Assembly (NCBI RefSeq): GCF_036404855.1
Contig: NZ_DASWYS010000148.1
Coordinates: 1-19,020, forward strand
Reading direction: 5' to 3'
DNA: 19,020 nt
Source: Pelomonas sp036404855
Lineage (GTDB): Bacteria; Pseudomonadota; Gammaproteobacteria; Burkholderiales; Burkholderiaceae_C
Positions 8,591 through 15,129 of this stretch are shown piece after piece (positions within the stretch are counted from its first letter, which is position 1; every line of letters begins with the position of its first letter). The notes under the pieces are model-generated. The model searched no databases. It was given only the letters and a program-made list of their open reading frames with translations, and was not told the origin of the DNA. A program made the position numbers and the translations under genes.

Positions 8591-10036
8591 TCAGGGAAGC
8601 TTGCCCAGCTCCGCCAGCAGCCGGGCGCGTGCCGCCGGATCGCTGACCGACTCCGCCAGCCGGTTGAAGAACACGGCGCGGCCGTCAGCGCCGGTCGCGG
8701 CGCGCTTGACCAGCACCTTCGCGATGGGCCCGACATGCTGGGCCAGCAGCGCCTGAGCCTTGTCGAGGACCGCGTCGGTCAGCGGTCCGCCCATCAGCAT
8801 GCTGCCGGCCGGACCGGCCGTGGACCCTCTGGACCCGCCGGAGGAGGGTGAGCCGGCCGTGCGGTGTGCGCCGCCCGTGACGAGGCTGGCCTGGCCCAGG
8901 AAGGCGTCGCGGGCGCGCGGGTCGGTGACCTGCTCGGCAAGCCGGCTGTAGAGCTCGCTCAGGTCGTTGCATTCCCGGGCGGCGCGACGCACCAGGATGC
9001 TGGCCAGAGGGCCGACATGGCGGGCGAGAGACTGCTCGGCCTGGGTCAGCAAGGCCTGGTCCCAATGCGTGGGTGGCGGCGTGCCGCTTGAGGCGCCAGC
9101 CGAACCCGTGGACGGCGGGGAGAAGGTGGGCGGCGACTGCGGTGGCCGGGCCGGACGCGGCGGGGCCATCATGACGGTCTTCTCCCAGCTGCTGTCGTCG
9201 ATGCGCTGGCCCACGCCGGCGATCAGGGCCTGCTTGAAGTCCTCCGTGCTCGCGAAGCGATCGTCGGGACGCTTGGCGAGGGCCCGGGCAATGATGGCGT
9301 CGAACCAGCCGGGGCGCTCGGCGCCCTCGATGGTCGATGGCGGCTGGGGCATCTCGTTGACGACCTTGTACATCAGCGCTTCCGTCGTGCCCGCGAAGGG
9401 CGCCCGGCCGGTGAGCAACTGGTAGAGCACGACGCCGGCGCCATAGATGTCAACGCGCCGGTCCATGGGTCGGCCCAGGAACTGCTCGGGGGCCATGTGG
9501 CTGGGCGTGCCGACCATGTAGTGGGTCTGCGTGAGACTGGTGCTCTCGATGCGGGCGATGCCGAAGTCGGCCACCTTGAGCCGCCCGGCGCTCGCCATGA
9601 GGATATTGGCCGGCTTGACGTCGCGATGCCAGACGCCCTTTTCGTGAGCATGTCCCAGCGCATCGAGCAACTGGCTCATGATGCCGGGGATGTCGGTGTC
9701 GGTGAAGCGCACCTTGGCGCTCAGATAGCTGGCCAGCGAGCGGCCCTCGACGAACTCCATCGCGATGTAGGCGATCTGCTTGTCGCGGCCGAACTCGTAG
9801 ACGGCGACGATGCCCGGGTGACCGAGCCGCCCGGCGGCCTGGGCCTCGTTGCGAAAGCGCGAGGCTGGCGCGCCCGGGCTGCCGTCGTCTTCCAGCCCCG
9901 CGCGTATCGTCTTGAGCGCAACGGTGCGCTGGATGTCGGGGTCGAAGCCCTTGTAAACGACGCCCATCGCACCTTCACCGAGGACTTCGGTGACGCGGTA
10001 CTTGCCGAGTGTCTTGGGATGATTCGGGGCGGTCAT
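8591..10036 (-). CDS. Hanks-type serine/threonine protein kinase with duplicated C-terminal module
   Basis: This 481-residue soluble kinase phosphorylates Ser/Thr residues of unknown targets. All key elements are present: glycine loop GEGAMG (20-25), VALK with K42, helix-C E64, catalytic loop HRDVKPAN (D139), DFG (D157), activation segment to APEQ (182-185), and the end of the domain near 278. A Pro/Ser-rich linker (290-324) leads to two copies of a ~60-residue helical module (327-385 and 420-479), each centred on HVGP-x-A-x-x-LV-R/K-RAA and ending RLAE-x-V-x-DP-x-AR. There is no transmembrane segment and no PASTA repeat, unlike PknB. The ATG at 10036 lacks a clear ribosome binding site. It lies 123 bases downstream of a heme-binding membrane sensor that has no output domain, suggesting that the two work together. 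Confidence 0.92.
   Translation of the reverse strand: MTAPNHPKTLGKYRVTEVLGEGAMGVVYKGFDPDIQRTVALKTIRAGLEDDGSPGAPASRFRNEAQAAGRLGHPGIVAVYEFGRDKQIAYIAMEFVEGRSLASYLSAKVRFTDTDIPGIMSQLLDALGHAHEKGVWHRDVKPANILMASAGRLKVADFGIARIESTSLTQTHYMVGTPSHMAPEQFLGRPMDRRVDIYGAGVVLYQLLTGRAPFAGTTEALMYKVVNEMPQPPSTIEGAERPGWFDAIIARALAKRPDDRFASTEDFKQALIAGVGQRIDDSSWEKTVMMAPPRPARPPQSPPTFSPPSTGSAGASSGTPPPTHWDQALLTQAEQSLARHVGPLASILVRRAARECNDLSELYSRLAEQVTDPRARDAFLGQASLVTGGAHRTAGSPSSGGSRGSTAGPAGSMLMGGPLTDAVLDKAQALLAQHVGPIAKVLVKRAATGADGRAVFFNRLAESVSDPAARARLLAELGKLP
8600..9058 (-). repeat. Protein-level tandem duplication in the kinase tail
   Basis: Two related coding blocks, 8882-9058 (residues 327-385) and 8600-8779 (residues 420-479), encode the same module: AEQSLARHVGPLASILVRRAA versus AQALLAQHVGPIAKVLVKRAA at the core. 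They are separated by a Gly/Ser-rich spacer. The duplication is clear in protein but diverged in DNA, so it is old. Confidence 0.8.
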
Positions 10037-10159
10037 GCCGTTTCAGCGCGCGCGTCGCGTCGGGTGATGCGAGCCAGGGTGCATGTGCTGGCGGTGGCCG
10101 GGCGCAGGGCAAAAGGCCGCTGGCTCGGGCACCGCGACGCCGGCACGGGGTGGGACGGT

Positions 10160-11032
10160 CTATGCATCGAGAAGCTTCATGGCCTGCACCACGCTGGCAC
10201 GCATGCGGGAGAACGAGTCGGACAGCGTGGCGATCTCGTCCTTGCCGCGGGTCCTGAACTCGGGCGCATCCAGATCGCCCTGGCTGACGCGGTCAGCGAG
10301 GGCCGAGAGCTGGGTGACAGGGCGCACGACCAACATCCAGACCATCAGGTTCAGCACGATGCCCACGGCCACGAACACGCCGACCAGCGACGTGATGAAG
10401 ACCTTGAAGGTCTGGTCGGCACGCTGCAGCGGCACGCCGAGGGGCACCGACACGACCTGGGCGCCGATGACCTCGTTGAGGTTCCAGCCAAAGCCGTTGG
10501 CCGGGCCGTACTTGGCCACCATGGTGGCGGGCGCCGCTTCCACGCTGCTGTGGCAGGCCAGGCAGGCGGGGTCGGTGATGCGCAACGGGCGGGCGATGTA
10601 CAGCGATGGGCCGGCAGGGGTGTCGCGAGTGCCGACGGTTTCCTTCAGGTCGGCAGAGGAGCGGAACTGGCCGACGATGTCCACTTCCCAGCTCGTCGCG
10701 CGGTCGCGGGGGTTGGTGGGGTTCAGCGTCGCCTCCTTGTAGGCGAACTCGGGATGGTTGGCCAGCAGCGTGCCCAGCACCTCGGTGGCCGAATAGCTGG
10801 GCACCGTCTGCGGCAGGAACTCGGTGGCCATCTGCGAGACCAGCAGCGGCTTGATCTGCGTGTTGGTGTAGTTGCGAACGGCCAGCGCCTTCTCCATCAG
10901 CATGCGGGCGCTCTCGATGACCTCCTGCTGGGCGTTGTTCTGCAGCAGGTTGCGCGCGATGTAGCCGCTCAGGGCGATGCCCAGGCCCATCACGACCAGG
11001 TAGACGAGATTGAATTTGGCGAGCAGTTTCAT
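10160..11032 (-). CDS. DUF3365 (Tll0287-like) c-type heme sensor with HAMP domain
   Basis: The 290-residue inner-membrane protein has one N-terminal membrane helix (about 8-28), a periplasmic domain (29-210) resembling the DUF3365/Tll0287 sensor fold, a second helix (about 211-236) and a HAMP domain (236-288, with the typical RPV start and a DE-I element). The heme attachment motif CLACH is at 157-161, so one covalently bound c-type heme is expected, consistent with redox, NO/O2 or light sensing in relatives. The chain ends right after HAMP with no kinase, cyclase or chemoreceptor domain, so it must signal to a separate protein. The kinase gene just downstream is the obvious candidate. The ATG at 11032 has GGGAGAGG 4 bases upstream; a longer upstream frame is not sensor-like and crosses the RtcB terminator. 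Confidence 0.85.
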   Translation of the reverse strand: MKLLAKFNLVYLVVMGLGIALSGYIARNLLQNNAQQEVIESARMLMEKALAVRNYTNTQIKPLLVSQMATEFLPQTVPSYSATEVLGTLLANHPEFAYKEATLNPTNPRDRATSWEVDIVGQFRSSADLKETVGTRDTPAGPSLYIARPLRITDPACLACHSSVEAAPATMVAKYGPANGFGWNLNEVIGAQVVSVPLGVPLQRADQTFKVFITSLVGVFVAVGIVLNLMVWMLVVRPVTQLSALADRVSQGDLDAPEFRTRGKDEIATLSDSFSRMRASVVQAMKLLDA

Positions 11033-11128
11033 GGAGCCTCTCCCAGAGGTCGGCAATGGTAGTGCGCCGACAAGGCCGGGGGGCGGCGCGGCGGCTTGCG
11101 TGTGGCATCCGGTGCGCACCGCACCAGG

Positions 11129-11161
11129 AAAAAAGGGCGCCCGACCGGAGTCGGGCGCCCT
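11129..11161 (-). terminator. Intrinsic terminator of the slipin-protease-RtcB operon
   Basis: On the minus strand an 11-bp perfect stem (GGGCGCCCGAC / GTCGGGCGCCC, loop TCCG) is followed by T6 (plus-strand A6 at 11129-11134). It begins 14 bases after the rtcB stop and cleanly separates that operon from the heme-sensor gene, which must have its own promoter. Confidence 0.92.
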
Positions 11162-11174
11162 GAAGCGCGCAGGA

Positions 11175-12392
11175 TCAGCCTTTGACGCACACCACCTGCT
11201 TGAGTGTGTGCACCACATCCACCAGCTCGCGCTGCGCGGCCATGACGGCGTCGATGTCCTTGTAGGCCGCGGGCGTCTCGTCGATGACGTCCTTGTCCTT
11301 GCGGCATTCGACGCCTTCGGTTGCGGCGCGGTGGTCGGCCAGCGTGAACTGGCGCTTGGCGTCGCCGCGGCTCATCACGCGGCCGGCGCCATGGGAGCAG
11401 CTTTCGAAGCTCTGCGCATTGCCCTTGCCGCGCACGATGTAGCTGCGCGCGCCCATGCTGCCGGGGATGATGCCCAGCTGACCCTGCTTGGCGCTCACGG
11501 CGCCCTTGCGGGTCAGCCAGACCGCCTGGCCGAAGTGCGTTTCCTTCTGCACATAGTTGTGGTGGCAGTTCACCGCCTCGATATGGCTCTGGAAGTTCTT
11601 GCGGATGACCGTCTTCGCGGCCTCGATAACGCGCTTCATCATCAGCTCGCGGTTCAGCGCGGCGAACTTCTGTGCCCAGCTGACCGAACGCACGTAGTCG
11701 CCGAAGTAGCGGCTGCCTTCCTCGAAGTAGGCCAGGTCGCGGTCCGGCAGATTCGCCTGATGGCGCATCGCGTCCTGCTTGGCCAGCTCGATGAACATAG
11801 TGCCGATGAAGTTGCCCACGCCGCGCGAGCCCGAGTGCAGCATGAACCACACGGCGCCGGCTTCATCCAGGCAGACTTCGATGAAGTGATTGCCGGTGCC
11901 CAGCGTGCCCAGGTGCTGGATGTGGTTGGTCTTGGCCAGCTTGGGGTAGTCACGGCAGAGTTCCGTGAACTCGGGCTCCAGCTGCGCCCAGGCGGTGTTG
12001 ACCGAGCCGGGCGGCTTTTGCCAGGCGCCCGGGTCGCGGTTGCCTGGCTGGCGGCCGTGCGGCACGGCGCGCTCGATGGCCGCGCGCAGCGGGCCGAGGT
12101 TGTCGGGCAGGTCTTCGGCCGTCAGCGTGGTCTTGCAGGCCATCATGCCGCAGCCGATGTCCACGCCGACGGCGGCCGGGATGATGGCCTTGACGGTGGG
12201 GATGACCGAGCCGACGGTCGCGCCGATGCCGTAGTGCACGTCCGGCATCGCGGCGATGTGCTTGAAGACGATGGGCAGGCGGGCCGCGTTCATGAGCTGG
12301 CGCTTGGCCGACTCTTCGACGGGCACGCCCTGCGTCCACATCTTCAGCGGGACGCCGCCGGGGACGTCCTCGTGGAGGTGTTGGGGTTCCAT
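11175..12392 (-). CDS. rtcB: RNA-splicing ligase RtcB
   Basis: The 405-residue protein is a GTP- and Mn-dependent RNA ligase that joins 2',3'-cyclic phosphate (or 3'-phosphate) and 5'-OH ends, as left by many ribonucleases and anticodon toxins. Signature residues are present: VDIGCG (D78, C81), GTGNHFIE (H169), LHSGSRGVGN (H186), NCHHNYV (H277/H278) and SHGAGR with H334, the histidine that becomes guanylylated. Length matches E. coli RtcB (408). I chose ATG 12392 because GGAG lies 6 bases before it; an in-frame ATG at 12404 would add four residues but has no ribosome binding site. The gene follows the Clp-fold protease gene by about 27 bases and precedes a strong terminator. No rtcA, archease or rtcR is seen in the window, so 3'-end cyclisation and sigma54 control are not evident here. 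Confidence 0.95.
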   Translation of the reverse strand: MEPQHLHEDVPGGVPLKMWTQGVPVEESAKRQLMNAARLPIVFKHIAAMPDVHYGIGATVGSVIPTVKAIIPAAVGVDIGCGMMACKTTLTAEDLPDNLGPLRAAIERAVPHGRQPGNRDPGAWQKPPGSVNTAWAQLEPEFTELCRDYPKLAKTNHIQHLGTLGTGNHFIEVCLDEAGAVWFMLHSGSRGVGNFIGTMFIELAKQDAMRHQANLPDRDLAYFEEGSRYFGDYVRSVSWAQKFAALNRELMMKRVIEAAKTVIRKNFQSHIEAVNCHHNYVQKETHFGQAVWLTRKGAVSAKQGQLGIIPGSMGARSYIVRGKGNAQSFESCSHGAGRVMSRGDAKRQFTLADHRAATEGVECRKDKDVIDETPAAYKDIDAVMAAQRELVDVVHTLKQVVCVKG

Positions 12393-12419
12393 TGATTTCT
12401 CCATCGCGACGGGCGGGCA

Positions 12420-13448
12420 TCAAGCCACATGGAGGGCACCGCGCCGGATGCGCCTGCCCACACGCTCGATGCGGCGCCAGCCGCTGTTGTCGTTCAAGGT
12501 GATCCAGCGCCTTTCCTCGGCGCGGTAGAACCAGTCCTTGTCCTGTTGGTAATAGACCTGGGCGCCTGCGGCTTCCCAGATGTTGCAGATCTCGTTGCTG
12601 TGCGCGTGCACCTCGTCGAAGTCCGTCGTCGCCTTCTGGCCCATCTCGCTGTAGCAGGCGTTGAGCTGCAGCAACAGGGCGTTCACGTCGGCCGGCATGC
12701 GCTCGGCGCGCAGGCCGATCTTGACTGCCTCGTCCAGCAGGATGGGATAGCTGTGGGACGGGTAGTTGCCGTTCAGCGCCGTCGAGATGGCCTCGGCCTT
12801 CGCCGCGTCGTCGATGTGATACGCGAGCAGCTCGCGGCACAGCATCAGGGACAGTGACTCGGCACGGTCCACCGCGCCGATGACGAGCGGGTGCACGTAC
12901 TGGAACAGCGACTTGTAGGCGTTTTCGGGCGTTGCCTGTTCGGCGCCCTGCTCGTCGCGCCACAGGCGGATGACGCGCTGCAGCTCGTTCTGGCTGACGC
13001 TGACGCGGTCATTGTCGCGGTCCACGGGCGAGAGCGCATGGTTGAGGGAGGTGTCTACGGCGGTCAGGTAGGCCGTCGGACCCATCTGGATGCCATCGCA
13101 GCCCAGGGCCACCATGGTGGCGGCCGAGGCGCACTCCAGCGGCACCAGCGCAATCAAGTGGCGGCAGTGCTGGCGCAACAGATTGACGAGGCGCAGCGAC
13201 GTCTGGCCGCTGCCGCCATCCGACTTCAGGAAGACGTAGATGGTGTCTTGCTGGCCGAGGCGCTCGAGCACGTGATACAGCGCGACGACGTCGTTGGAGC
13301 AGACCGAGCCGCGCGGGCCGTTCCAGTAGCTCACGAGCGGGCCGCCCAGCATGAGGGCCAGGCGCTGGATGAGCGACTGGGTCTGGCTGAACAGCACGGG
13401 AGGTTGTTTCACCGGTACCTCCAAGGCCGGCAGGGTTTCGTTCTTCAT
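12420..13448 (-). CDS. SDH-family Clp-fold serine proteinase
   Basis: The 342-residue protein has the Clp/crotonase-like fold of the SDH (serine dehydrogenase proteinase)/SppA group. The oxyanion-type segment is KSDGGSGQ (75-82), and the nucleophile is probably S108 in ECASAATM, followed by GCDGIQMGPTAYLT. The C-terminal third (about 230-342) is a family-specific extension ending in a basic tail (RRIRRG). No signal peptide or membrane helix is seen, so it is probably cytoplasmic or peripheral. It lies between a slipin-like gene (46-base gap with a hairpin) and rtcB. Pairs of stomatin-like proteins and Clp-fold proteases are known from slipin/NfeD operons, where the protease cleaves the stomatin; the same partnership is inferred here. 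ATG 13448 has no obvious Shine-Dalgarno site. Confidence 0.8.
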   Translation of the reverse strand: MKNETLPALEVPVKQPPVLFSQTQSLIQRLALMLGGPLVSYWNGPRGSVCSNDVVALYHVLERLGQQDTIYVFLKSDGGSGQTSLRLVNLLRQHCRHLIALVPLECASAATMVALGCDGIQMGPTAYLTAVDTSLNHALSPVDRDNDRVSVSQNELQRVIRLWRDEQGAEQATPENAYKSLFQYVHPLVIGAVDRAESLSLMLCRELLAYHIDDAAKAEAISTALNGNYPSHSYPILLDEAVKIGLRAERMPADVNALLLQLNACYSEMGQKATTDFDEVHAHSNEICNIWEAAGAQVYYQQDKDWFYRAEERRWITLNDNSGWRRIERVGRRIRRGALHVA

Positions 13449-13467
13449 GATGTTTGAATGGGTGAGG

Positions 13468-13489
13468 CCCCGCCGGTCATCCGGCGGGG
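13468..13489 (-). other. Intercistronic hairpin between slipin and protease genes
   Basis: A perfect 9-bp stem CCCCGCCGG / CCGGCGGGG with a 4-base loop fills most of the 46-base gap. There is no T-run, so it is more likely an mRNA stability or processing element that sets different protein amounts than a terminator. Confidence 0.6.
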
Positions 13490-13494
13490 AGGTG

Positions 13495-14631
13495 TCAACG
13501 CAGCTTCACCAGCCCGTTGAGTACCTGGTCCAGACCTCCGAACACGGAGATCTTGTCGATGCGCTCGGCCACACGCTCCAGCGTTTCGAGCTCTTTCAGC
13601 CGCAGGGCGACGGGGTTGTCCTCCATCACCTTGGCCGTATTGAGCAGGGCACGCGTCGCGGCGGTTTCCTCGCGGCGGCGGATCACGTTGGCCTCTGCGG
13701 CCTTGCCGGCCTCCACCACCTGGGCGAGGATGGTCTTCATCTCGCCCGGCAGCACGATGTCCTTCACGCCCACGCCGTCGAGCTGCAGGCCGTAGCCCGC
13801 CAGCTTTGCGGTGACCTGGGCGGTCACGACCTCATCGATGACCGACTTGTTCTCCAGCAGCTCGTCGAGCGTGCGGGTGCCCACAGCCGCACGGAGCCCG
13901 AACTGCAGCTCACGGTAGAGGTGGTCCGCCGGCTTGGGCAGCGCCTGGAAAGCCCGCAGCACGTCGGTGTAGCGCCAGTTCGCCGAAAGGTTAAGCCGCA
14001 GTGCGACCTTGTCGCGGGTCAGGATCTCCTGGCCCGTCACCTCCAACGCCTGCAGTCGCAGGTCCACCAGCTCCACGGCCACGGTGCGGCCGAACTTCCA
14101 GAACGCGTGCGCGCCCGACTCCAGCAGCCGATCGACCTTGCCGTCCACGCGCAGCAGGCCGGCGCCGTACTCGGGCACCTCCACCTGCAGCACGCCGGCC
14201 AGGCCGGTCACCGTGCGCGGCCGCAGTTGCGGCTGCGCCAGGCGCTCGGCCACGGCGGTCGGCAGCACGGCCGACGCGCGGATGTCGATCACCTCGACCC
14301 GCACGTCCACGTGGCCGCGCCAGTACAGGCGCCGCGTGCCCGGCGGCAGCAGCTCGACCAACACGCCGTTCTCGGTGCGCAGGCCGGCCTCGTGCTCGCT
14401 GAGCTCGACGCGCGTGAACTCCGCCTCCACCACCGCAGGCTCCTTGGCCATCAGGTAGTCGGTCAGCGGGTGCACGAAGGCCGGCTGGTCCAGCGAGAAG
14501 AGCTCGACCTTCAGCTCGTCCAGGGCAGCGAGCAGCCAGTGCGTGCCGGGTTGCAGCACGCGCTCGAAATCGCCATTGCGCAGCAGCAGGCCGCGCTCGT
14601 TCTTCTTCACAGTCACACGCTTGATCGTCAT
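13495..14631 (-). CDS. Slipin-like SPFH/band-7 protein with triplicated N-terminal motif
   Basis: The 378-residue protein belongs to the SPFH (stomatin/prohibitin/flotillin) superfamily, slipin branch. The band-7 part lies at about 150-330: VTGQEILTRDKVALRLNLSANW, then D-x-LLENKSVID, and the helical EAGKAAEANVIRRREETAATRALLNTAK region that drives oligomer formation. Before it, a short motif occurs three times with about 70-residue spacing: ERGLLLRNG...LQPGTHWL (12-33), EAGLRTENG...LPPGTRRLYW (81-104) and GAGLLRVDG...LESGAHAFW (156-178). Classical slipins start with a membrane hairpin, but here no hydrophobic anchor is visible, so membrane contact, if any, is indirect. AAGGAG (14638-14643) lies 6 bases before the ATG at 14631. 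It is the first protein gene after the tRNA-Thr gene and heads the protease-rtcB operon. Slipin genes are a known neighbour of rtcB. Confidence 0.85.
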   Translation of the reverse strand: MTIKRVTVKKNERGLLLRNGDFERVLQPGTHWLLAALDELKVELFSLDQPAFVHPLTDYLMAKEPAVVEAEFTRVELSEHEAGLRTENGVLVELLPPGTRRLYWRGHVDVRVEVIDIRASAVLPTAVAERLAQPQLRPRTVTGLAGVLQVEVPEYGAGLLRVDGKVDRLLESGAHAFWKFGRTVAVELVDLRLQALEVTGQEILTRDKVALRLNLSANWRYTDVLRAFQALPKPADHLYRELQFGLRAAVGTRTLDELLENKSVIDEVVTAQVTAKLAGYGLQLDGVGVKDIVLPGEMKTILAQVVEAGKAAEANVIRRREETAATRALLNTAKVMEDNPVALRLKELETLERVAERIDKISVFGGLDQVLNGLVKLR

Positions 14632-14711
14632 GGTGTTCTCCTTGTGGTGACGCGTGTTGATGGATGGGTGCCGTTACAGGGGCCCGTGCGGACGCCGGAT
14701 GCCAGGGCCTG

Positions 14712-14769
14712 GAGCCATGGGGCGCGTCGAACACCCCCTCCCTGAAGATGCTCTCGGCTGACCATGGAT
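14712..14769 (-). other. Possible degenerate tRNA remnant
   Basis: On the minus strand a T-arm-like hairpin GGGTG-TTCGACG-CGCCC is followed by CATGGCTCCA, and a CCATGG at 14764-14769 can pair with the CCATGG at 14717-14722, giving a short acceptor-like stem. No proper anticodon arm is present, and CCATGG is self-complementary, so chance is a real alternative. It is listed because it lies in line with other tRNA genes on the same strand. Confidence 0.25.
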
Positions 14770-14868
14770 GCGAAGCCCCGCTTGCCCGGCGCGCGAGCGC
14801 GGGCCGCTGATGCGCGGTCCGGCCGAAGCCGGGGCGCACGTTCGGCGGGTGGTCTTGCGACCGGTTTT

Positions 14869-14941
14869 GACTTGGAGTGGGAGTCGAACCCACGACCCAC
14901 GATTTACAAGATCGTTGCTCTACCGTTTGAGCTATCCAAAT
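14869..14941 (-). tRNA. tRNA-Thr(TGT), unusual sequence
   Basis: A full cloverleaf folds on the minus strand: acceptor ATTTGGA/TCCAAGT (A1-T72, one T-G wobble), D stem GCTC/GAGC with GG in the loop, anticodon stem ACGAT/ATCGT with loop CTTGTAA (anticodon TGT, reads ACA), a 5-nt variable loop, and T arm GTGGG-TTCGACT-CCCAC. Position 33 is T as required. Odd points are A1-T72 and T2-G71 instead of the G1-C72, C2-G71 used by threonyl-tRNA synthetase, C at position 73, and no encoded CCA (AAA follows). Its first base is also the last A of the CCA of the miniature tRNA upstream. It ends about 240 bases before the slipin start codon. Confidence 0.8.
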
Positions 14942-14994
14942 GGCAGGAATGAAGGGACTCGAACCCAACCCTTGCGGGACGCCTTGTCATTCCT
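14941..14994 (-). pseudogene. 54-nt miniature tRNA-like gene with CCA
   Basis: Minus strand: a perfect 7-bp acceptor stem AGGAATG/CATTCCT (8 bp if one more A-T pair is counted) is followed by G73 and an encoded CCA (plus-strand TGG at 14941-14943). The T loop TTCGAGT is intact and CCCTT on its 3' side matches an AAGGG that lies five bases too far upstream, as if TTGGG had been inserted in the T stem. Only 14 bases lie between the acceptor stem and the T arm; D and anticodon arms are absent. It cannot decode. It is either a decaying tRNA or a tRNA mimic; RNase P and CCA enzymes could still recognise acceptor/T-arm minihelices. Confidence 0.6.
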
Positions 14995-15111
14995 AGATCA
15001 GCCGATTGCGGCAGGGCGGCATACGCCATGGCGACAGGCGGACCTGGCCATGGCGCACCGGCGAGGTGTGGGAACCTCGGCCTGTCAGCCCTTTCCTCGG
15101 CAGATTCGTCG

Positions 15112-15129
15112 GCGCCTCAGCTGAGGCGC
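15112..15129. repeat. 18-base perfect palindrome over the HNH stop codon
   Basis: GCGCCTCAG-CTGAGGCGC is a perfect palindrome containing the TGA stop of the HNH gene. It may fold as a hairpin in the mRNA or bind a dimeric protein. There is no T-run. Confidence 0.5.

Noticed and set aside
5245..8736. A 1163-codon open frame on the minus strand
   Set aside because: It is antisense to the PEP-CTERM and metallohydrolase genes, which have signal peptides, domains and a terminator. The reverse product is a Gly/Arg/Val/His-rich low-complexity chain typical of antisense frames in GC-rich DNA.
9497..12395. Long plus-strand frames (521 and 461 codons) across the kinase, heme sensor and rtcB
   Set aside because: They are antisense to well-identified genes, run through the strong terminator region, and encode His/Gly/Val-rich sequence without motifs.
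14632..14868. Sigma54 promoter for the slipin-rtcB operon
   Set aside because: TGGCATCCGGCGTCC near 14700 looks similar, but GG-N10 is followed by CC instead of GC, and no rtcR gene is in the window.
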